Of a DNA stretch of 64,000 nt, positions 45,019 through 55,201 are shown one piece after another. The stretch covers positions 1 to 64,000 of the forward strand of contig DXVF01000002.1 in assembly GCA_019417465.1 (NCBI GenBank), written 5' to 3'. Made by a program: the position numbers and the translations under genes. Numbering within the stretch: position 1 is the first letter of the stretch; each line of letters begins with the position of its first letter. Below the pieces are notes generated by a model that saw only the letters and a list, made by a program, of their open reading frames with translations, was not told where the DNA came from and made no database searches. This DNA is from Clostridiales bacterium. Its GTDB lineage: Bacteria; Bacillota; Clostridia; TANB77; CAG-508.

Positions 45019-45984
45019 TTACTTTAACCATTCTGTATTTTCCAAATACCAATCTATAGTTTTTACTATTCCATCTTCAAATTTTGTTTTCGGACTCCAT
45101 CCTAGTTCATTTTTTATTTTCGTTGGATCAATAGCATATCTATAATCATGACCTTTTCTATCTTCAACATATTGAATTAAAGATTCTGGTTTGTTTAAAT
45201 ATTTCAATATTAACTTAACAATTTCAATGTTTCTCTTTTCGTTGTGTCCACCTATATTATATCTTTCACCTGCTTTTCCATTATGTAATACTAAATCAAT
45301 AGCTTCACAGTGATCCTCTACATATAACCAATCTCTTATATTTAATCCTTCTCCGTATACAGTTAATCTTTCATCTTTTAATGCTAATTTAATCATATGC
45401 GGTATTAGTTTTTCATTATGTTGATATGGTCCATAATTGTTTGAGCAATTTGTTACACTTACATTCATTTTAAATGTTTCGCAATATGCTAAAGCTATTA
45501 AATCTGAACTTGCTTTTGATGCCGAATATGGACTATTAGGCTTAATCGCAGATTTTTCTGTAAAATACCCCTCTTCTCCTAATGTTCCATAAACTTCATC
45601 TGTTGATATATGTACAAATTTATTTAAGCTTCCCTCTCCCCATATTCTCTTTGCCACTTCTAATAATGTATGTGTCCCTATCACATTTGTTTCTGTAAAT
45701 ATGAATGGAGTTTTTATACTATTATCCACATGTGACTCTGCTGCAAAATGTACAACTGCATCTATATCATATTTGATAAACACTTCTGTGACTTTATTCA
45801 AATCACATATATCTCCCTGTACAAATGTTATTTTATCTTTTACCTTTTCTAAATTATTAATATTTCCAGCATATGTAAGTTTGTCAAATATTATTAGATT
45901 ATATTCTGGATATTTATTTGCCATAAATTCTGCATAATTACTCCCAATAAATCCTGCAGCTCCTGTTATAAGTATATTTTTCAT
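45019..45984 (-). CDS. rmlB: dTDP-glucose 4,6-dehydratase
   Basis: 321 residues, extended SDR. TGAAGFIGSNY binds NAD. HISTDEVYG, then YSASKASSD with the Tyr/Lys pair, NNYGPYQ, IRDWLYVEDHC and YNIGG are RmlB signatures. Second step of dTDP-L-rhamnose synthesis. It is the last of four rml genes on the same strand (order D-A-C-B). Confidence 0.97.
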   Translation of the reverse strand: MKNILITGAAGFIGSNYAEFMANKYPEYNLIIFDKLTYAGNINNLEKVKDKITFVQGDICDLNKVTEVFIKYDIDAVVHFAAESHVDNSIKTPFIFTETNVIGTHTLLEVAKRIWGEGSLNKFVHISTDEVYGTLGEEGYFTEKSAIKPNSPYSASKASSDLIALAYCETFKMNVSVTNCSNNYGPYQHNEKLIPHMIKLALKDERLTVYGEGLNIRDWLYVEDHCEAIDLVLHNGKAGERYNIGGHNEKRNIEIVKLILKYLNKPESLIQYVEDRKGHDYRYAIDPTKIKNELGWSPKTKFEDGIVKTIDWYLENTEWLK

Positions 45985-46008
45985 ATTTAATTTTCCTTTC
46001 TCAAAGCT

Positions 46009-46587
46009 TTATAAATTTTTAAATAAATCCGTTGTTTTTAACTCTTTTAAAGACGGCCACATAGCATCCTTTTCTGATGTTACCAAATCTTCTTTTTTTA
46101 AATCTCCCATTGGCCAAACAATATTTACATCTGGGTCATCGAATCTCAGTCCACTTTCTGATAAATGGTTATATATATCATCACATTTATATGCAAATTC
46201 CGCTTCATCCGATAATACTAAAAAACCATGTGCAAATCCTTTTGGAATCATAAACATTTTTTTATTTTCTTCTGTTAATATAACACCTTCCCACTTTCCA
46301 TAAGTTTTACTCTTTGGTCTTAAATCTACTGCAACATCAAAGACTTCACCTTTTATGCATCTTACTAATTTCGCTTGTGTATTTTCCTTTTGGAAATGTA
46401 AACCTCTTAAAACACCTTTTCTAGATTTTGATTGGTTATCTTGTACAAAATCATAATTCAAACCAATTTCTTTAAAATCTTCTTTGTTATATGTTTCCAT
46501 AAAATAGCCTCTATTATCTCCAAATACTGTAGGCTCTATTATGCATACACCTTCTATTGATGTATCTGTTCTTTTAAATTTTCCCAT
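46009..46587 (-). CDS. rmlC: dTDP-4-dehydrorhamnose 3,5-epimerase
   Basis: 192 residues of the RmlC cupin. FGDNRGYFMETYN, RGLHFQ, VFDVAVDLR, PKGFAHGFLVLSDEAEF and the C-terminal FDDPDVNIVWP are family blocks. Third enzyme of dTDP-L-rhamnose synthesis. Start ATG 46587. Confidence 0.97.
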   Translation of the reverse strand: MGKFKRTDTSIEGVCIIEPTVFGDNRGYFMETYNKEDFKEIGLNYDFVQDNQSKSRKGVLRGLHFQKENTQAKLVRCIKGEVFDVAVDLRPKSKTYGKWEGVILTEENKKMFMIPKGFAHGFLVLSDEAEFAYKCDDIYNHLSESGLRFDDPDVNIVWPMGDLKKEDLVTSEKDAMWPSLKELKTTDLFKNL

Positions 46588-46632
46588 AATTTTCTCCTTA
46601 AAATTTAAATTTTAGATAATTCTCTTGTTGTA

Positions 46633-47523
46633 TTACTCTTCTCCAAATTTGTCTTCTGCTAAATCTCTTAAATATCTTCCATAATCGGTTTTCATATATA
46701 TATTAGCCAATTTAGTTAATTCTGATGCTGTTATCCATCCATTTTTATATGCTATTTCTTCTGGACAACTAATTTGCATTCCTTGTCTTTTTTCTATTGT
46801 TTGAACAAAGCTTGCTGTTTCTAAAAGAGCATCATGTGTCCCTGTATCAAACCAAGTCATTCCTCTTCCTAGTTTCTCTACTTTTAGTTTTCCCATTTTC
46901 ATATATGCCTCATTTATAGACGTTATTTCTAATTCGCCTCTTGCAGATGGTTTTACACTTTTTGCAATTTCAATAACATCATTTGTATAAAAATATAATC
47001 CTGGTACTGCATAGTTGGACTTTGGATTTTCAGGTTTTTCTTCAATTGATATTGCTTTTCCATTTTTATCGATTTCTACAACTCCATACGCTCTTGGATC
47101 TTTAACATAATACCCAAAAATTGTAGATTCATCATCTCTTTCAGTTGCATCTTTTAATTTTTCTGATAGGTGTTCTCCATAAAACATATTATCACCTAAT
47201 ATCATAGCAACATTGTCTTCTCCTATAAAATCTTCACCTATTATAAATGCCTCTGCTAATCCATTTGGTTTTTCTTGGACTTTATATTCAAAACTCATTC
47301 CCCATTGAGATCCATCACCTAATAAAGTCTTAAAGATTACAATATCTCTTGGTGTTGATATTATTAATACATCTCTTATTCCAGAATTCATAAGTACTGA
47401 TAGTGGATAGTATATCATTGGCTTATCATATACTGGCATTATCTGTTTTGATATAGCTATTGTCAATGGATATAATCTTGTTCCACTTCCACCAGCTAAA
47501 ATTATTCCTTTTCTATTTTTCAC
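46633..47523 (-). CDS. rmlA: Glucose-1-phosphate thymidylyltransferase
   Basis: About 296 residues. GIILAGGSGTRLYPLT is the nucleotidyltransferase motif, followed by MPVYDKPMIYYPLS and LGDNMFYG. It makes dTDP-glucose. I prefer GTG 47523 because the ATG at 47532 directly abuts the AGAGAGG site; both are in frame. Confidence 0.95.
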   Translation of the reverse strand: MKNRKGIILAGGSGTRLYPLTIAISKQIMPVYDKPMIYYPLSVLMNSGIRDVLIISTPRDIVIFKTLLGDGSQWGMSFEYKVQEKPNGLAEAFIIGEDFIGEDNVAMILGDNMFYGEHLSEKLKDATERDDESTIFGYYVKDPRAYGVVEIDKNGKAISIEEKPENPKSNYAVPGLYFYTNDVIEIAKSVKPSARGELEITSINEAYMKMGKLKVEKLGRGMTWFDTGTHDALLETASFVQTIEKRQGMQISCPEEIAYKNGWITASELTKLANIYMKTDYGRYLRDLAEDKFGEE

Positions 47524-47577
47524 TAAATTCATCCTTCCTCTCTAAATACATTAAAAATACATTTTTATTGTATAAAT

Positions 47578-48441
47578 TTATTGTACATTTAATTCAATTT
47601 CTAAATATCTATCTAATGCATTTTGCCAAGTTGGAATTTCTATTCCAACAGAATTTAACTTTTCTTTTGATAATTGTGAATTTTCTGGTCTCTTTGCTTG
47701 TTCCACATTCATCATTTTTATATATTCTTCTGTTGTTACGGGATTTACTTTACATGTGATATTTGCTTTTTCAAATATTGCTTTTGTAAAGTCATACCAA
47801 GTTGTATATCCCTCATTTGTTGTATGATATACTCCATACGGAATTTTCTTTTCTATTGTTTCTTTTATTATTTGAGCTAAATCTTCTGCATATGTTGGAC
47901 TTCCATGTTGGTCTGAGACAACATTTATTTCATCTTTCAATTTGCCCAATTTTAACATTGTTTTTACAAAGTTATTTCCATCTCCATATAACCAAGCAGT
48001 TCTAAAAATATAATATTTTTTAGTATTTTCTTGTATTGCTTGTTCTCCTAATAATTTTGTTCTTCCATATTCTGTTACTGGTGATTTAATATCATTTTCT
48101 TTATATGACTTTGATAGTTCCAAGTTACCACCAAAGACATAATCTGTACTTATATGAATTAATATTGCCCCTAATTTATCTGCTGCTATCGCTAAATTTT
48201 TAGGTCCTTCTGCATTTATTTGTTCTACTATTTTGCCAGCAGTCTCTGCTTTATCTACTGCTGTGAATGCAGCACAATTTATAATGTATTCAGGTTTTGT
48301 TTGTTCTACAAATTCTAGTACTGCTTTTAAATCTGTTATATCTAGGTTTTTTACATCTGTACAGATTAATTCTTGATCTGATAATTTAGTTCTTACGGAT
48401 TTTGCAAGCATTCCATTGGCACCTGTTATTAATATTTTCAT
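47578..48441 (-). CDS. rmlD: dTDP-4-dehydrorhamnose reductase
   Basis: 287 residues. TGANGMLAKSV, INCAAFTAVDKAE, HISTDYVFGG and YGRTKLLGEQ are RmlD blocks. It makes dTDP-L-rhamnose. Start ATG 48441 behind GGGGG. A terminator lies just upstream, so rmlD probably begins its own transcript. Confidence 0.96.
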   Translation of the reverse strand: MKILITGANGMLAKSVRTKLSDQELICTDVKNLDITDLKAVLEFVEQTKPEYIINCAAFTAVDKAETAGKIVEQINAEGPKNLAIAADKLGAILIHISTDYVFGGNLELSKSYKENDIKSPVTEYGRTKLLGEQAIQENTKKYYIFRTAWLYGDGNNFVKTMLKLGKLKDEINVVSDQHGSPTYAEDLAQIIKETIEKKIPYGVYHTTNEGYTTWYDFTKAIFEKANITCKVNPVTTEEYIKMMNVEQAKRPENSQLSKEKLNSVGIEIPTWQNALDRYLEIELNVQ

Positions 48442-48495
48442 CTTATTACCCCCATTTCTTGTTTTTACTTTCTTATAATATCATTAAATATAAAA

Positions 48496-48525
48496 AAGTA
48501 CAAGATTTTTCTTGTACTTCTAAAT
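48496..48525 (-). terminator. Terminator between the glycosyltransferase operon and rmlD
   Basis: On the minus strand AAGTACAAG pairs with CTTGTACTT followed by TTTTAT. It separates the 48612 gene from rmlD. Confidence 0.8.
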
Positions 48526-48611
48526 AAGATATTAATTTTTTTCTTCAATATTATACATTTATTATTATAAAGATGATATTCGCATTGTTTTTATTTCTAG
48601 CTTAAATTAAT

Positions 48612-48992
48612 TCACTTTTTTGGCATATTCATTATTATTATACCTATTATTATCACTATTGCTCCAATAACTCCTTGCTTTGATATCTGCTCTTTAAATA
48701 TTACTGAAGCTGCAACTAATGATAGAATTTGAACTATTCCTGTAGTAAACGGCATTATATAACTTAAATCAAACATTACAACAATCCTTGTAAATAATAA
48801 AAAACTACAAATATAACATATAAAACCAATAGCACTTATCCAGTTTATTGAAAAAGAAATATCTCCACTATTGAATTGAATATTTCCAGAATTCCCACCT
48901 AATTTCATTAATACTAAACCAGATATAGATAATATTATGTATATCCCAACAACAAATAATCCCATAATTTTTTTCCTTTCTTCTTTCATCAT
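48612..48992 (-). CDS. SMR/EamA-like small membrane transporter
   Basis: 126 residues with four transmembrane helices and a C-terminal GVIGAIVIIIGIIIMNMPKK. This is the EmrE/ArnE-type half-DMT fold. In glycan loci such proteins can flip lipid-linked sugars. The substrate is not determined. It is at the end of the glycosyltransferase operon. Confidence 0.7.
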   Translation of the reverse strand: MMKEERKKIMGLFVVGIYIILSISGLVLMKLGGNSGNIQFNSGDISFSINWISAIGFICYICSFLLFTRIVVMFDLSYIMPFTTGIVQILSLVAASVIFKEQISKQGVIGAIVIIIGIIIMNMPKK

Positions 48993-49010
48993 TTTCTCCT
49001 TTATTCCACT

Positions 49011-50132
49011 TTACTTCAGTATGTTATACCATTTTAGCTTTATTTTATCCGTTTCATATTGTAGACTCTTTTCTCTTGCAAATCCACCAAATTCCTTCAG
49101 TTTATCACTATCATTTATAAGCTCTAAAATTCTATCTGCCATCATACTAAAATCTCTATTGGGTATTATATAACCATCTTTACCATTAGATATTATTTCT
49201 CTCATGCCTTCGGCACTATCAAATGCTACACATGGAATTCCATAGCTAAATGTTTCTAATATGGCTAGTCCAAAAGACTCTGTATATGACGTATTTATAC
49301 CTATGCTTGTTTCTAATAATATTTTTTCTATTTCACTTTTTGATTTATACCCATGTAATATTATATTTTCACTTAAATTATTTTCCTCTATTCTAACTAT
49401 AATATTACTCTTTTCCTCACCATCGCCTATTATATTTAAAATTGCTTCTGAGTCTTTCTTATATATCTCTTTAAATATATCAATTAAGTCAATCACACAT
49501 TTTTCTTTTGACAATCTGCCAATATATGTTATATTTTTTTTATTGAGTTTTGAAACTTTATCAGGTATATAATCTAACGATAATGGTATATTTATAACTT
49601 TACAATTTTTCATTTTATTATAATAGATTTCTGATAATTGTTTTGATGCAATAATAAGATAATCTATATTTTTACATGAATTAATTACTTTTTTTATATA
49701 TGTTTTATTATTATCATTATAGTTATGTTCTGTAGCCACCTTTTTTATAGATTTTTTACAATATTTAGATATTAACTTATTATGAGCATATATAGTTGAT
49801 ATAACAGCTCCATCACCTATATCTTTTACAGCTTTTTTCATTCTATATCTCTTTAAATATAAAATTTTAAGTGATTTATATGTTTGCTTTAGAAATTCTA
49901 TTATGTTAAAAGACTTTATACTATTATAGAATTCTGTTCGATTAGGTTTTAGGTCTTCTAATAAATATGTAATTTTAATCTTTTCATCCACATAGAATGG
50001 TGGTTTATCATATAATTTATACACAGAGACAATTTCTACATTATTTTCTTTTATAAACATATTTGCTATATTGCAAACAAATTTCTCTATCCCTCCATAT
50101 CCTAAATGAAGAGCTAATATCGTTATCTTCAT
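49011..50132 (-). CDS. GT4-family glycosyltransferase
   Basis: About 373 residues from ATG 50132 (MKITILALHLGYGGIEKF). The GT-B fold is shown by the glycine-rich N-terminus and the C-terminal YIGRLSKEKCVIDLI and NTSYTESFGLAILETFSYG (E-x7-E) motif. It uses a nucleotide sugar to extend the lipid-linked chain in the cytoplasm. Several GT4 and GT2 genes sit together here. Confidence 0.9.
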   Translation of the reverse strand: MKITILALHLGYGGIEKFVCNIANMFIKENNVEIVSVYKLYDKPPFYVDEKIKITYLLEDLKPNRTEFYNSIKSFNIIEFLKQTYKSLKILYLKRYRMKKAVKDIGDGAVISTIYAHNKLISKYCKKSIKKVATEHNYNDNNKTYIKKVINSCKNIDYLIIASKQLSEIYYNKMKNCKVINIPLSLDYIPDKVSKLNKKNITYIGRLSKEKCVIDLIDIFKEIYKKDSEAILNIIGDGEEKSNIIVRIEENNLSENIILHGYKSKSEIEKILLETSIGINTSYTESFGLAILETFSYGIPCVAFDSAEGMREIISNGKDGYIIPNRDFSMMADRILELINDSDKLKEFGGFAREKSLQYETDKIKLKWYNILK

Positions 50133-50160
50133 ATAAATACAAATCCTTTCTGAAAGCACA

Positions 50161-51552
50161 TCATTTGTTATCAACATATAAACCTATCAGCATTATTGCA
50201 ATATATATACTAACTGCTGGAGATACTAGAGTATGTCCTGAAATTGCTCCTAAAAGTAAAGCATTAACACAACCTATAATATAACAACATTTATGATTAT
50301 CACTTATAATTGATTTTATATAATCTAGATTTATCTTTTTTAGAATTGCTAATAAAAGCACTAAAACTGGTATAAAATATGTAATAAATCCTAAATAACC
50401 AAAATTAAATAGTATATCATAATAATCAATTTCTATTAAGTAATATGATTTTTCTTCTAAATTAACTTTTCCTAAACCTAGTATTTTATATTTATATGAT
50501 GAATTATTAAATTTTGCTTGTATTTCATCTTTGTTTTCTGCTCTACCACTATGTATTATAGTAGCGATTTCTTGCTCATTTAAAACTTTATTATCTGTAT
50601 AATCTTGAATTTTATTATTTTGTTCAGTCTCATAATTATTTTGATTTTCTTCTATATAATTTGGTTCATCTGTTTCATATACATCTTTATCTTGTATTAC
50701 ATTATCATTTACTTCTCTAATACTAATTAAGTAGTCTCTATATATTTCTAGATTTTTATAAACTGGAGACGTAAAAAATATTACTATAAAAATTATTAGT
50801 GTAGAGATGCCAAATGTCATAGCAACTATCTTTTCTTTATTTTTACTCATGATATATCTAATAAAGTTTATTAATATAAAACATATAATACATATACATG
50901 CTGCTATTGCAGGTACCTTCGTACCTATCTGCATAATATTATATATGCTATATGTTACTACTGCAACATACAAAAATTTATTTTTTATATAATCATAACT
51001 AAATATTACAAATATAATTAAAATCCCTAAAATAGAACTAATCTCATTGGCCGAAAAAAACCAACCAATAGTTCCTATCTTGTCTTCAGCATAACTTTCA
51101 TACCCTAATCCTAATATTTGTGGTATGAATAATAAAGTTATATATTCTAGTATAGCACAAGAAAATATTTTTATATTTAATTTATAATTAATAGTTTTTA
51201 TATAATTTATAATAGTGATAATACATATAGGAAAATAGAAAGCTTTTATTAGGTCTTTTACTTCAAATAAAAGACTTTCTATTCCTTTATTTATATATAT
51301 ATTAATAGTAAATAATACCATATATAGTAATATTATTATCAAATATATAATACTTTGTTTTTTATATTTATATGTGCTTCTAAAAAATACATACATTACC
51401 ATAAAAAATATAAAAAAAGCTCTTACAATTAACCCAATTGAGATATTTAATTCTAATTTCCTTTGTGATAATGATGTTAATACATCAATAACTGGGCCTA
51501 AAATCAAAATAATTTCTAATATGTTCAGTTTTTTTGGTGTTGACTCATACAT
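50161..51552 (-). CDS. O-antigen polymerase/ligase-like membrane protein (Wzy/WaaL type)
   Basis: 463 residues with about eleven transmembrane helices and one long hydrophilic loop (about residues 285-355) rich in Glu/Asn/Tyr, the layout of Wzy polymerases and WaaL ligases. It may join or polymerise polysaccharide on the outer side of the membrane. Its presence beside Wzm/Wzt export genes suggests a ligase or capsule transfer role. Start ATG 51552. Confidence 0.7.
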   Translation of the reverse strand: MYESTPKKLNILEIILILGPVIDVLTSLSQRKLELNISIGLIVRAFFIFFMVMYVFFRSTYKYKKQSIIYLIIILLYMVLFTINIYINKGIESLLFEVKDLIKAFYFPICIITIINYIKTINYKLNIKIFSCAILEYITLLFIPQILGLGYESYAEDKIGTIGWFFSANEISSILGILIIFVIFSYDYIKNKFLYVAVVTYSIYNIMQIGTKVPAIAACICIICFILINFIRYIMSKNKEKIVAMTFGISTLIIFIVIFFTSPVYKNLEIYRDYLISIREVNDNVIQDKDVYETDEPNYIEENQNNYETEQNNKIQDYTDNKVLNEQEIATIIHSGRAENKDEIQAKFNNSSYKYKILGLGKVNLEEKSYYLIEIDYYDILFNFGYLGFITYFIPVLVLLLAILKKINLDYIKSIISDNHKCCYIIGCVNALLLGAISGHTLVSPAVSIYIAIMLIGLYVDNK

Positions 51553-51638
51553 AATAATTTCCTCGATTAAATTAACTAATTTCGTTCATAATAGCTACCA
51601 AATTTATTTTAATATTAATATAGTAATATATAAAATTT

Positions 51639-52688
51639 TCACCACTTTATATCTATTTTTAACTTGTCAATAGTAAATCTATACAATTTTATATATATTA
51701 TAGGCATATTCCATTTATACAATTTCGAAATTCCCCATAATCCTATATGTTTTATTCCTTTTTTTACAGAATAAGATAATTTTAAAAACGGTGATTTTCT
51801 CCAAGTTGAAAAATTATCATCCAAATATTTTATTGTTTCTTTTAGCATTTTATTTATATCAATTTTTTTATCATATGATGCTCTGTACATTACTGATATT
51901 CCTAAATGAATAAAAGACATCATATCTAGAATATATTTCATATCATCATATTTTCCAGATTCTATATATAATTCTTTAACTTCTAATAAGTACTTTTTTA
52001 AGTTCTCTACATCTTCTGAATTTACAGTATGTATTTGCGAATCATAACGTAAATAATAATGGTATAAAACTTCTGATACAAAGGCTATTCTATTTATTTT
52101 AGTATAACTACTAGCTAAAAATATTGTATCATTAAATCCTCTAAACGGTAAAAATCTTAAATCTTTTATTTTCTCTCTTTTATATATCTTATTCCATGGT
52201 GCCGGATTAATAAATAAAATAAAATCATCTTCAGGTACTATTTCTTTAACTATATTTCCAAATCCCATCATATCTCTAGATACTACTTTATTTGTCTCTA
52301 AATCTATCCTTTCAAATCCGCAAACAGATAAATCCGCATTATTTTCCTTTGCTGCTTTATATAACTTTTCTGCCCAAGTTGGTTCTACATAATCATCTGT
52401 ATCTACAAAAGTAATATATTCTCCAATAGCTCTTTCCAAACCATAATTTCTTGTAGTAAATTCTCCTCCATTTTCTTTATGAAATACCTTCACTTTCTGA
52501 GGGTATTTTTTCTGATACTCTTCTATTATTTCTGGTGCACTATCTGTAGAGCCATCATCTACGCAAAGTATCTCTATCTCCTCTAATGTTTGATTTACTA
52601 AAGATTCTAAACATCTAGGTAAGTATTTCTCCAGATTATATACTAATGCAACAATTGACAATTTTATCTGATTATCACTATTTTTCAT
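51639..52688 (-). CDS. GT2-family glycosyltransferase
   Basis: 349 residues. IVALVYNLEKYLPRCLESL, CVDDGSTDSAPEII and ITFVDTDDYVEP give the GT-A nucleotide-sugar and D-x-D motifs. The C-terminal half is helical. It resembles CpsJ/EpsJ-like transferases. It overlaps the DUF2304 gene by 11 bp. Confidence 0.92.
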   Translation of the reverse strand: MKNSDNQIKLSIVALVYNLEKYLPRCLESLVNQTLEEIEILCVDDGSTDSAPEIIEEYQKKYPQKVKVFHKENGGEFTTRNYGLERAIGEYITFVDTDDYVEPTWAEKLYKAAKENNADLSVCGFERIDLETNKVVSRDMMGFGNIVKEIVPEDDFILFINPAPWNKIYKREKIKDLRFLPFRGFNDTIFLASSYTKINRIAFVSEVLYHYYLRYDSQIHTVNSEDVENLKKYLLEVKELYIESGKYDDMKYILDMMSFIHLGISVMYRASYDKKIDINKMLKETIKYLDDNFSTWRKSPFLKLSYSVKKGIKHIGLWGISKLYKWNMPIIYIKLYRFTIDKLKIDIKW

Positions 52689-53040
52689 TTAGCTTATCCT
52701 CCAAATCTTTTACTCTATTTTTTAAGATAGATATTTCTTGAATCAATTTTACACTTTTTTTGTATTCATCAGAAGCAATAATCATTAATCTAAAAATCAA
52801 ATAAAATATTACAAATATAGATATAAAAAATAACATATTAGATGCAATTTCAAAACCAAGTAAATCAGAAATTTTTTCTATTAAAGATGGAATTAATAAT
52901 GCTACAATTAATACTATACCTGTTAGTATAGAAAATATAGAAAATGACAACTGTAATTTTTTATTTTTAATGTTTCTAACTATTATACATATTGCTAATG
53001 TAATTACAACAACTATTCCAATTTTTAAATTTAGTGTCAT
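52678..53040 (-). CDS. DUF2304 membrane protein
   Basis: 120 residues with three transmembrane helices and a C-terminal coiled helix (LIQEISILKNRVKDLEDKL). DUF2304 proteins sit beside GT2 polyprenyl-phosphate transferases, as here, and probably assist them in the membrane. One base separates it from the upstream GT2 gene. Confidence 0.8.
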   Translation of the reverse strand: MTLNLKIGIVVVITLAICIIVRNIKNKKLQLSFSIFSILTGIVLIVALLIPSLIEKISDLLGFEIASNMLFFISIFVIFYLIFRLMIIASDEYKKSVKLIQEISILKNRVKDLEDKLNEK

Positions 53041-53041
53041 A

Positions 53042-53755
53042 TTAATTTCTCCTTATCTTCTTATTCAAACTATCTATTATTATTGCCATTGAAACTTTTA
53101 TCATATAATTAACTGATTTAAATGCATGAATTGATGAAACACCTTCTTTTCTTTCGTTCATGCTTACAGGTACCTCCAAAATCTTATAATTTTCTTTAAT
53201 AACATTTACTAGAGATTCTGGTTCTGGATAATCAGTAGGGTAATCTTCTGCAAATAACTTTATAATATTTTTATCAACTGCTCTAAATCCAGAAGTAGGG
53301 TCGGTAACTTTACTTTTAATACATATTTTTAAAATAATTGATATTATATTTTTTCCCAATCTACGCATAAAAGTAGATTTAAAATTGCTTGTTGAATTAT
53401 CTAGATATCTCGAACCAATGCATATATTAGCTTTACCGGCTATTATTGGTTCACATATCTTTTTCACATATCTTACATCATGTTGTCCATCTCCATCAAA
53501 TTGCACTGCTATATCATAATTATTTTCATATGCATATTTATATCCTGTTTGCACAGCTCCACCAATACCTAGATTTTGAATTAGATTTATATGTTTTATA
53601 TTATTTTCTTTTAGGACCTGTAAAGTATTATCTTTAGATCCATCATTTATTACAATATAATCTAATTTATCATCAACTTGTTTTATATTTTTTACAGTAT
53701 CCAAAATATTTTTTTCTTCATTATAAGCTGGTATTATTAATATTATTTTCTCCAT
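53042..53755 (-). CDS. GT2 polyprenyl-phosphate glycosyltransferase
   Basis: About 237 residues from ATG 53755 (GGAG upstream). LIIPAYNEEKNILDTV, VINDGSKDNT, and VQFDGDGQHD with the QxDGDxQHD signature identify a dolichyl-phosphate mannose synthase-like enzyme. It attaches a hexose to undecaprenyl phosphate. Partner of the DUF2304 protein. Confidence 0.92.
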   Translation of the reverse strand: MEKIILIIPAYNEEKNILDTVKNIKQVDDKLDYIVINDGSKDNTLQVLKENNIKHINLIQNLGIGGAVQTGYKYAYENNYDIAVQFDGDGQHDVRYVKKICEPIIAGKANICIGSRYLDNSTSNFKSTFMRRLGKNIISIILKICIKSKVTDPTSGFRAVDKNIIKLFAEDYPTDYPEPESLVNVIKENYKILEVPVSMNERKEGVSSIHAFKSVNYMIKVSMAIIIDSLNKKIRRN

Positions 53756-53782
53756 ATTACACTCCATTTTATATTTTTTACT

Positions 53783-55201
53783 TTAGCACCAGAATCTTAA
53801 TAGAATAGTGAAACTAGAAACTATTAATATTGTAAAGAAAACTAAATAACTATTGTCCAAAATCTTCTTTAATATATTTTTTACTTTTTCATTTCTTTCT
53901 AATATACTGTTTGATAATAATACAATAAACATAGGAAGTAATGGTAAAAAGTATCTTCCTTGCACTCCTGTAATTGTTTGTGCTCCAACACCATATCCAT
54001 CTAATACACTTGTCCAAAATACATACATTGCTAGGAAAATACCAAATATAGATACTAATATTCCTAATAGTGATAAAGTTTTATATTTCCAATTAAATTT
54101 TTTATCAGATAAACTAGTATCTGATAAACCAATTATAAAGAAAGCAATACTATAAATTACAGTATACAAGGTTAATACATATGTATCTGATAATCCAAAT
54201 ACCCCAAAAATTCCTGAATAATAATAATTTCTATTATCTATCATTGATTTTATCCAGATTTTCAAATAATATATAGGATATTGTAGTATCATATTCAATT
54301 GTTCTTTAGCTGCAATACTATCACTTGTTGTACTTTTATCTAAAAATACTGATGGTAACTTATTTAAAATATAAATTCCAAGGCTTATGCTTGCTATAGT
54401 AAAAAAGCATTTTATCATTCCTTTATTACCCTTATCATATTTTTCTTTTGGTACAAATATTAAAGGTAATAATACTGTTATATATACCGTTTTTACTGAT
54501 AATAATATAAATCCTATAATTCCAAATGCTATAATATATTTATAATTAACTTTTTTCACATTGTCATCAAATATCAATTTTAAAATTAATGCTGTACTTA
54601 GTAGTGAAATTGCTATGAGTACACTATCATATGAAATAGCTGTTGCTAATGATAAAGCCATTGGCATTAACCCTATCATACAAAAAGTCTTTTTCAGAAT
54701 TGGTGTTATCTTTATAGCTATGGCTATTATTGTTATATATAGTAATAAACTAAAAAATCTAGCAAAATATAGCATTGTTGTTATAGATATTCCTTCCAAT
54801 CCAATTATTGGCATCATAATCCTAGAAATTAATATTCCTGTTGCTGGTGCTATATATACAACCGGAGTCACCTCTGCAGTAGAGAAACTCTGAAAAGTCT
54901 GTTCTGAATAGTCTTGTGGTAATCTATCATCTATTATCAATTCTCCATATGTGTATTTCTTATCCCTATCCCCTATAAAATTCAGTTTTTCATTTATATA
55001 ATGAATCATATTATCTGGGAGATAGTCTCCTACTTTTCCATCTTGTGAAGATGGAAAGAGTTTGCCATAAGATATGAGATAAGCCTTTTTAAAATGACTG
55101 TCTTCATCTGGTGACTGAAATGGCGGTATAATCATTATTAATATTATGCCAAAAATAAGAGCACAATAAATAAAAAAATTTTTGGAACAAATTTTAGACA
55201 T
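53783..55201 (-). CDS. DUF2142 membrane glycosyltransferase-like protein
   Basis: 472 residues with about eleven transmembrane helices. The first loop has PPFQSPDEDSHFKKAYLIS (P-x-DE-x-x-H), the DUF2142 signature, related to GT-C enzymes. It probably uses a polyprenyl-phosphate sugar made by the adjacent GT2. It overlaps the upstream gene by 8 bp. Confidence 0.88.
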   Translation of the reverse strand: MSKICSKNFFIYCALIFGIILIMIIPPFQSPDEDSHFKKAYLISYGKLFPSSQDGKVGDYLPDNMIHYINEKLNFIGDRDKKYTYGELIIDDRLPQDYSEQTFQSFSTAEVTPVVYIAPATGILISRIMMPIIGLEGISITTMLYFARFFSLLLYITIIAIAIKITPILKKTFCMIGLMPMALSLATAISYDSVLIAISLLSTALILKLIFDDNVKKVNYKYIIAFGIIGFILLSVKTVYITVLLPLIFVPKEKYDKGNKGMIKCFFTIASISLGIYILNKLPSVFLDKSTTSDSIAAKEQLNMILQYPIYYLKIWIKSMIDNRNYYYSGIFGVFGLSDTYVLTLYTVIYSIAFFIIGLSDTSLSDKKFNWKYKTLSLLGILVSIFGIFLAMYVFWTSVLDGYGVGAQTITGVQGRYFLPLLPMFIVLLSNSILERNEKVKNILKKILDNSYLVFFTILIVSSFTILLRFWC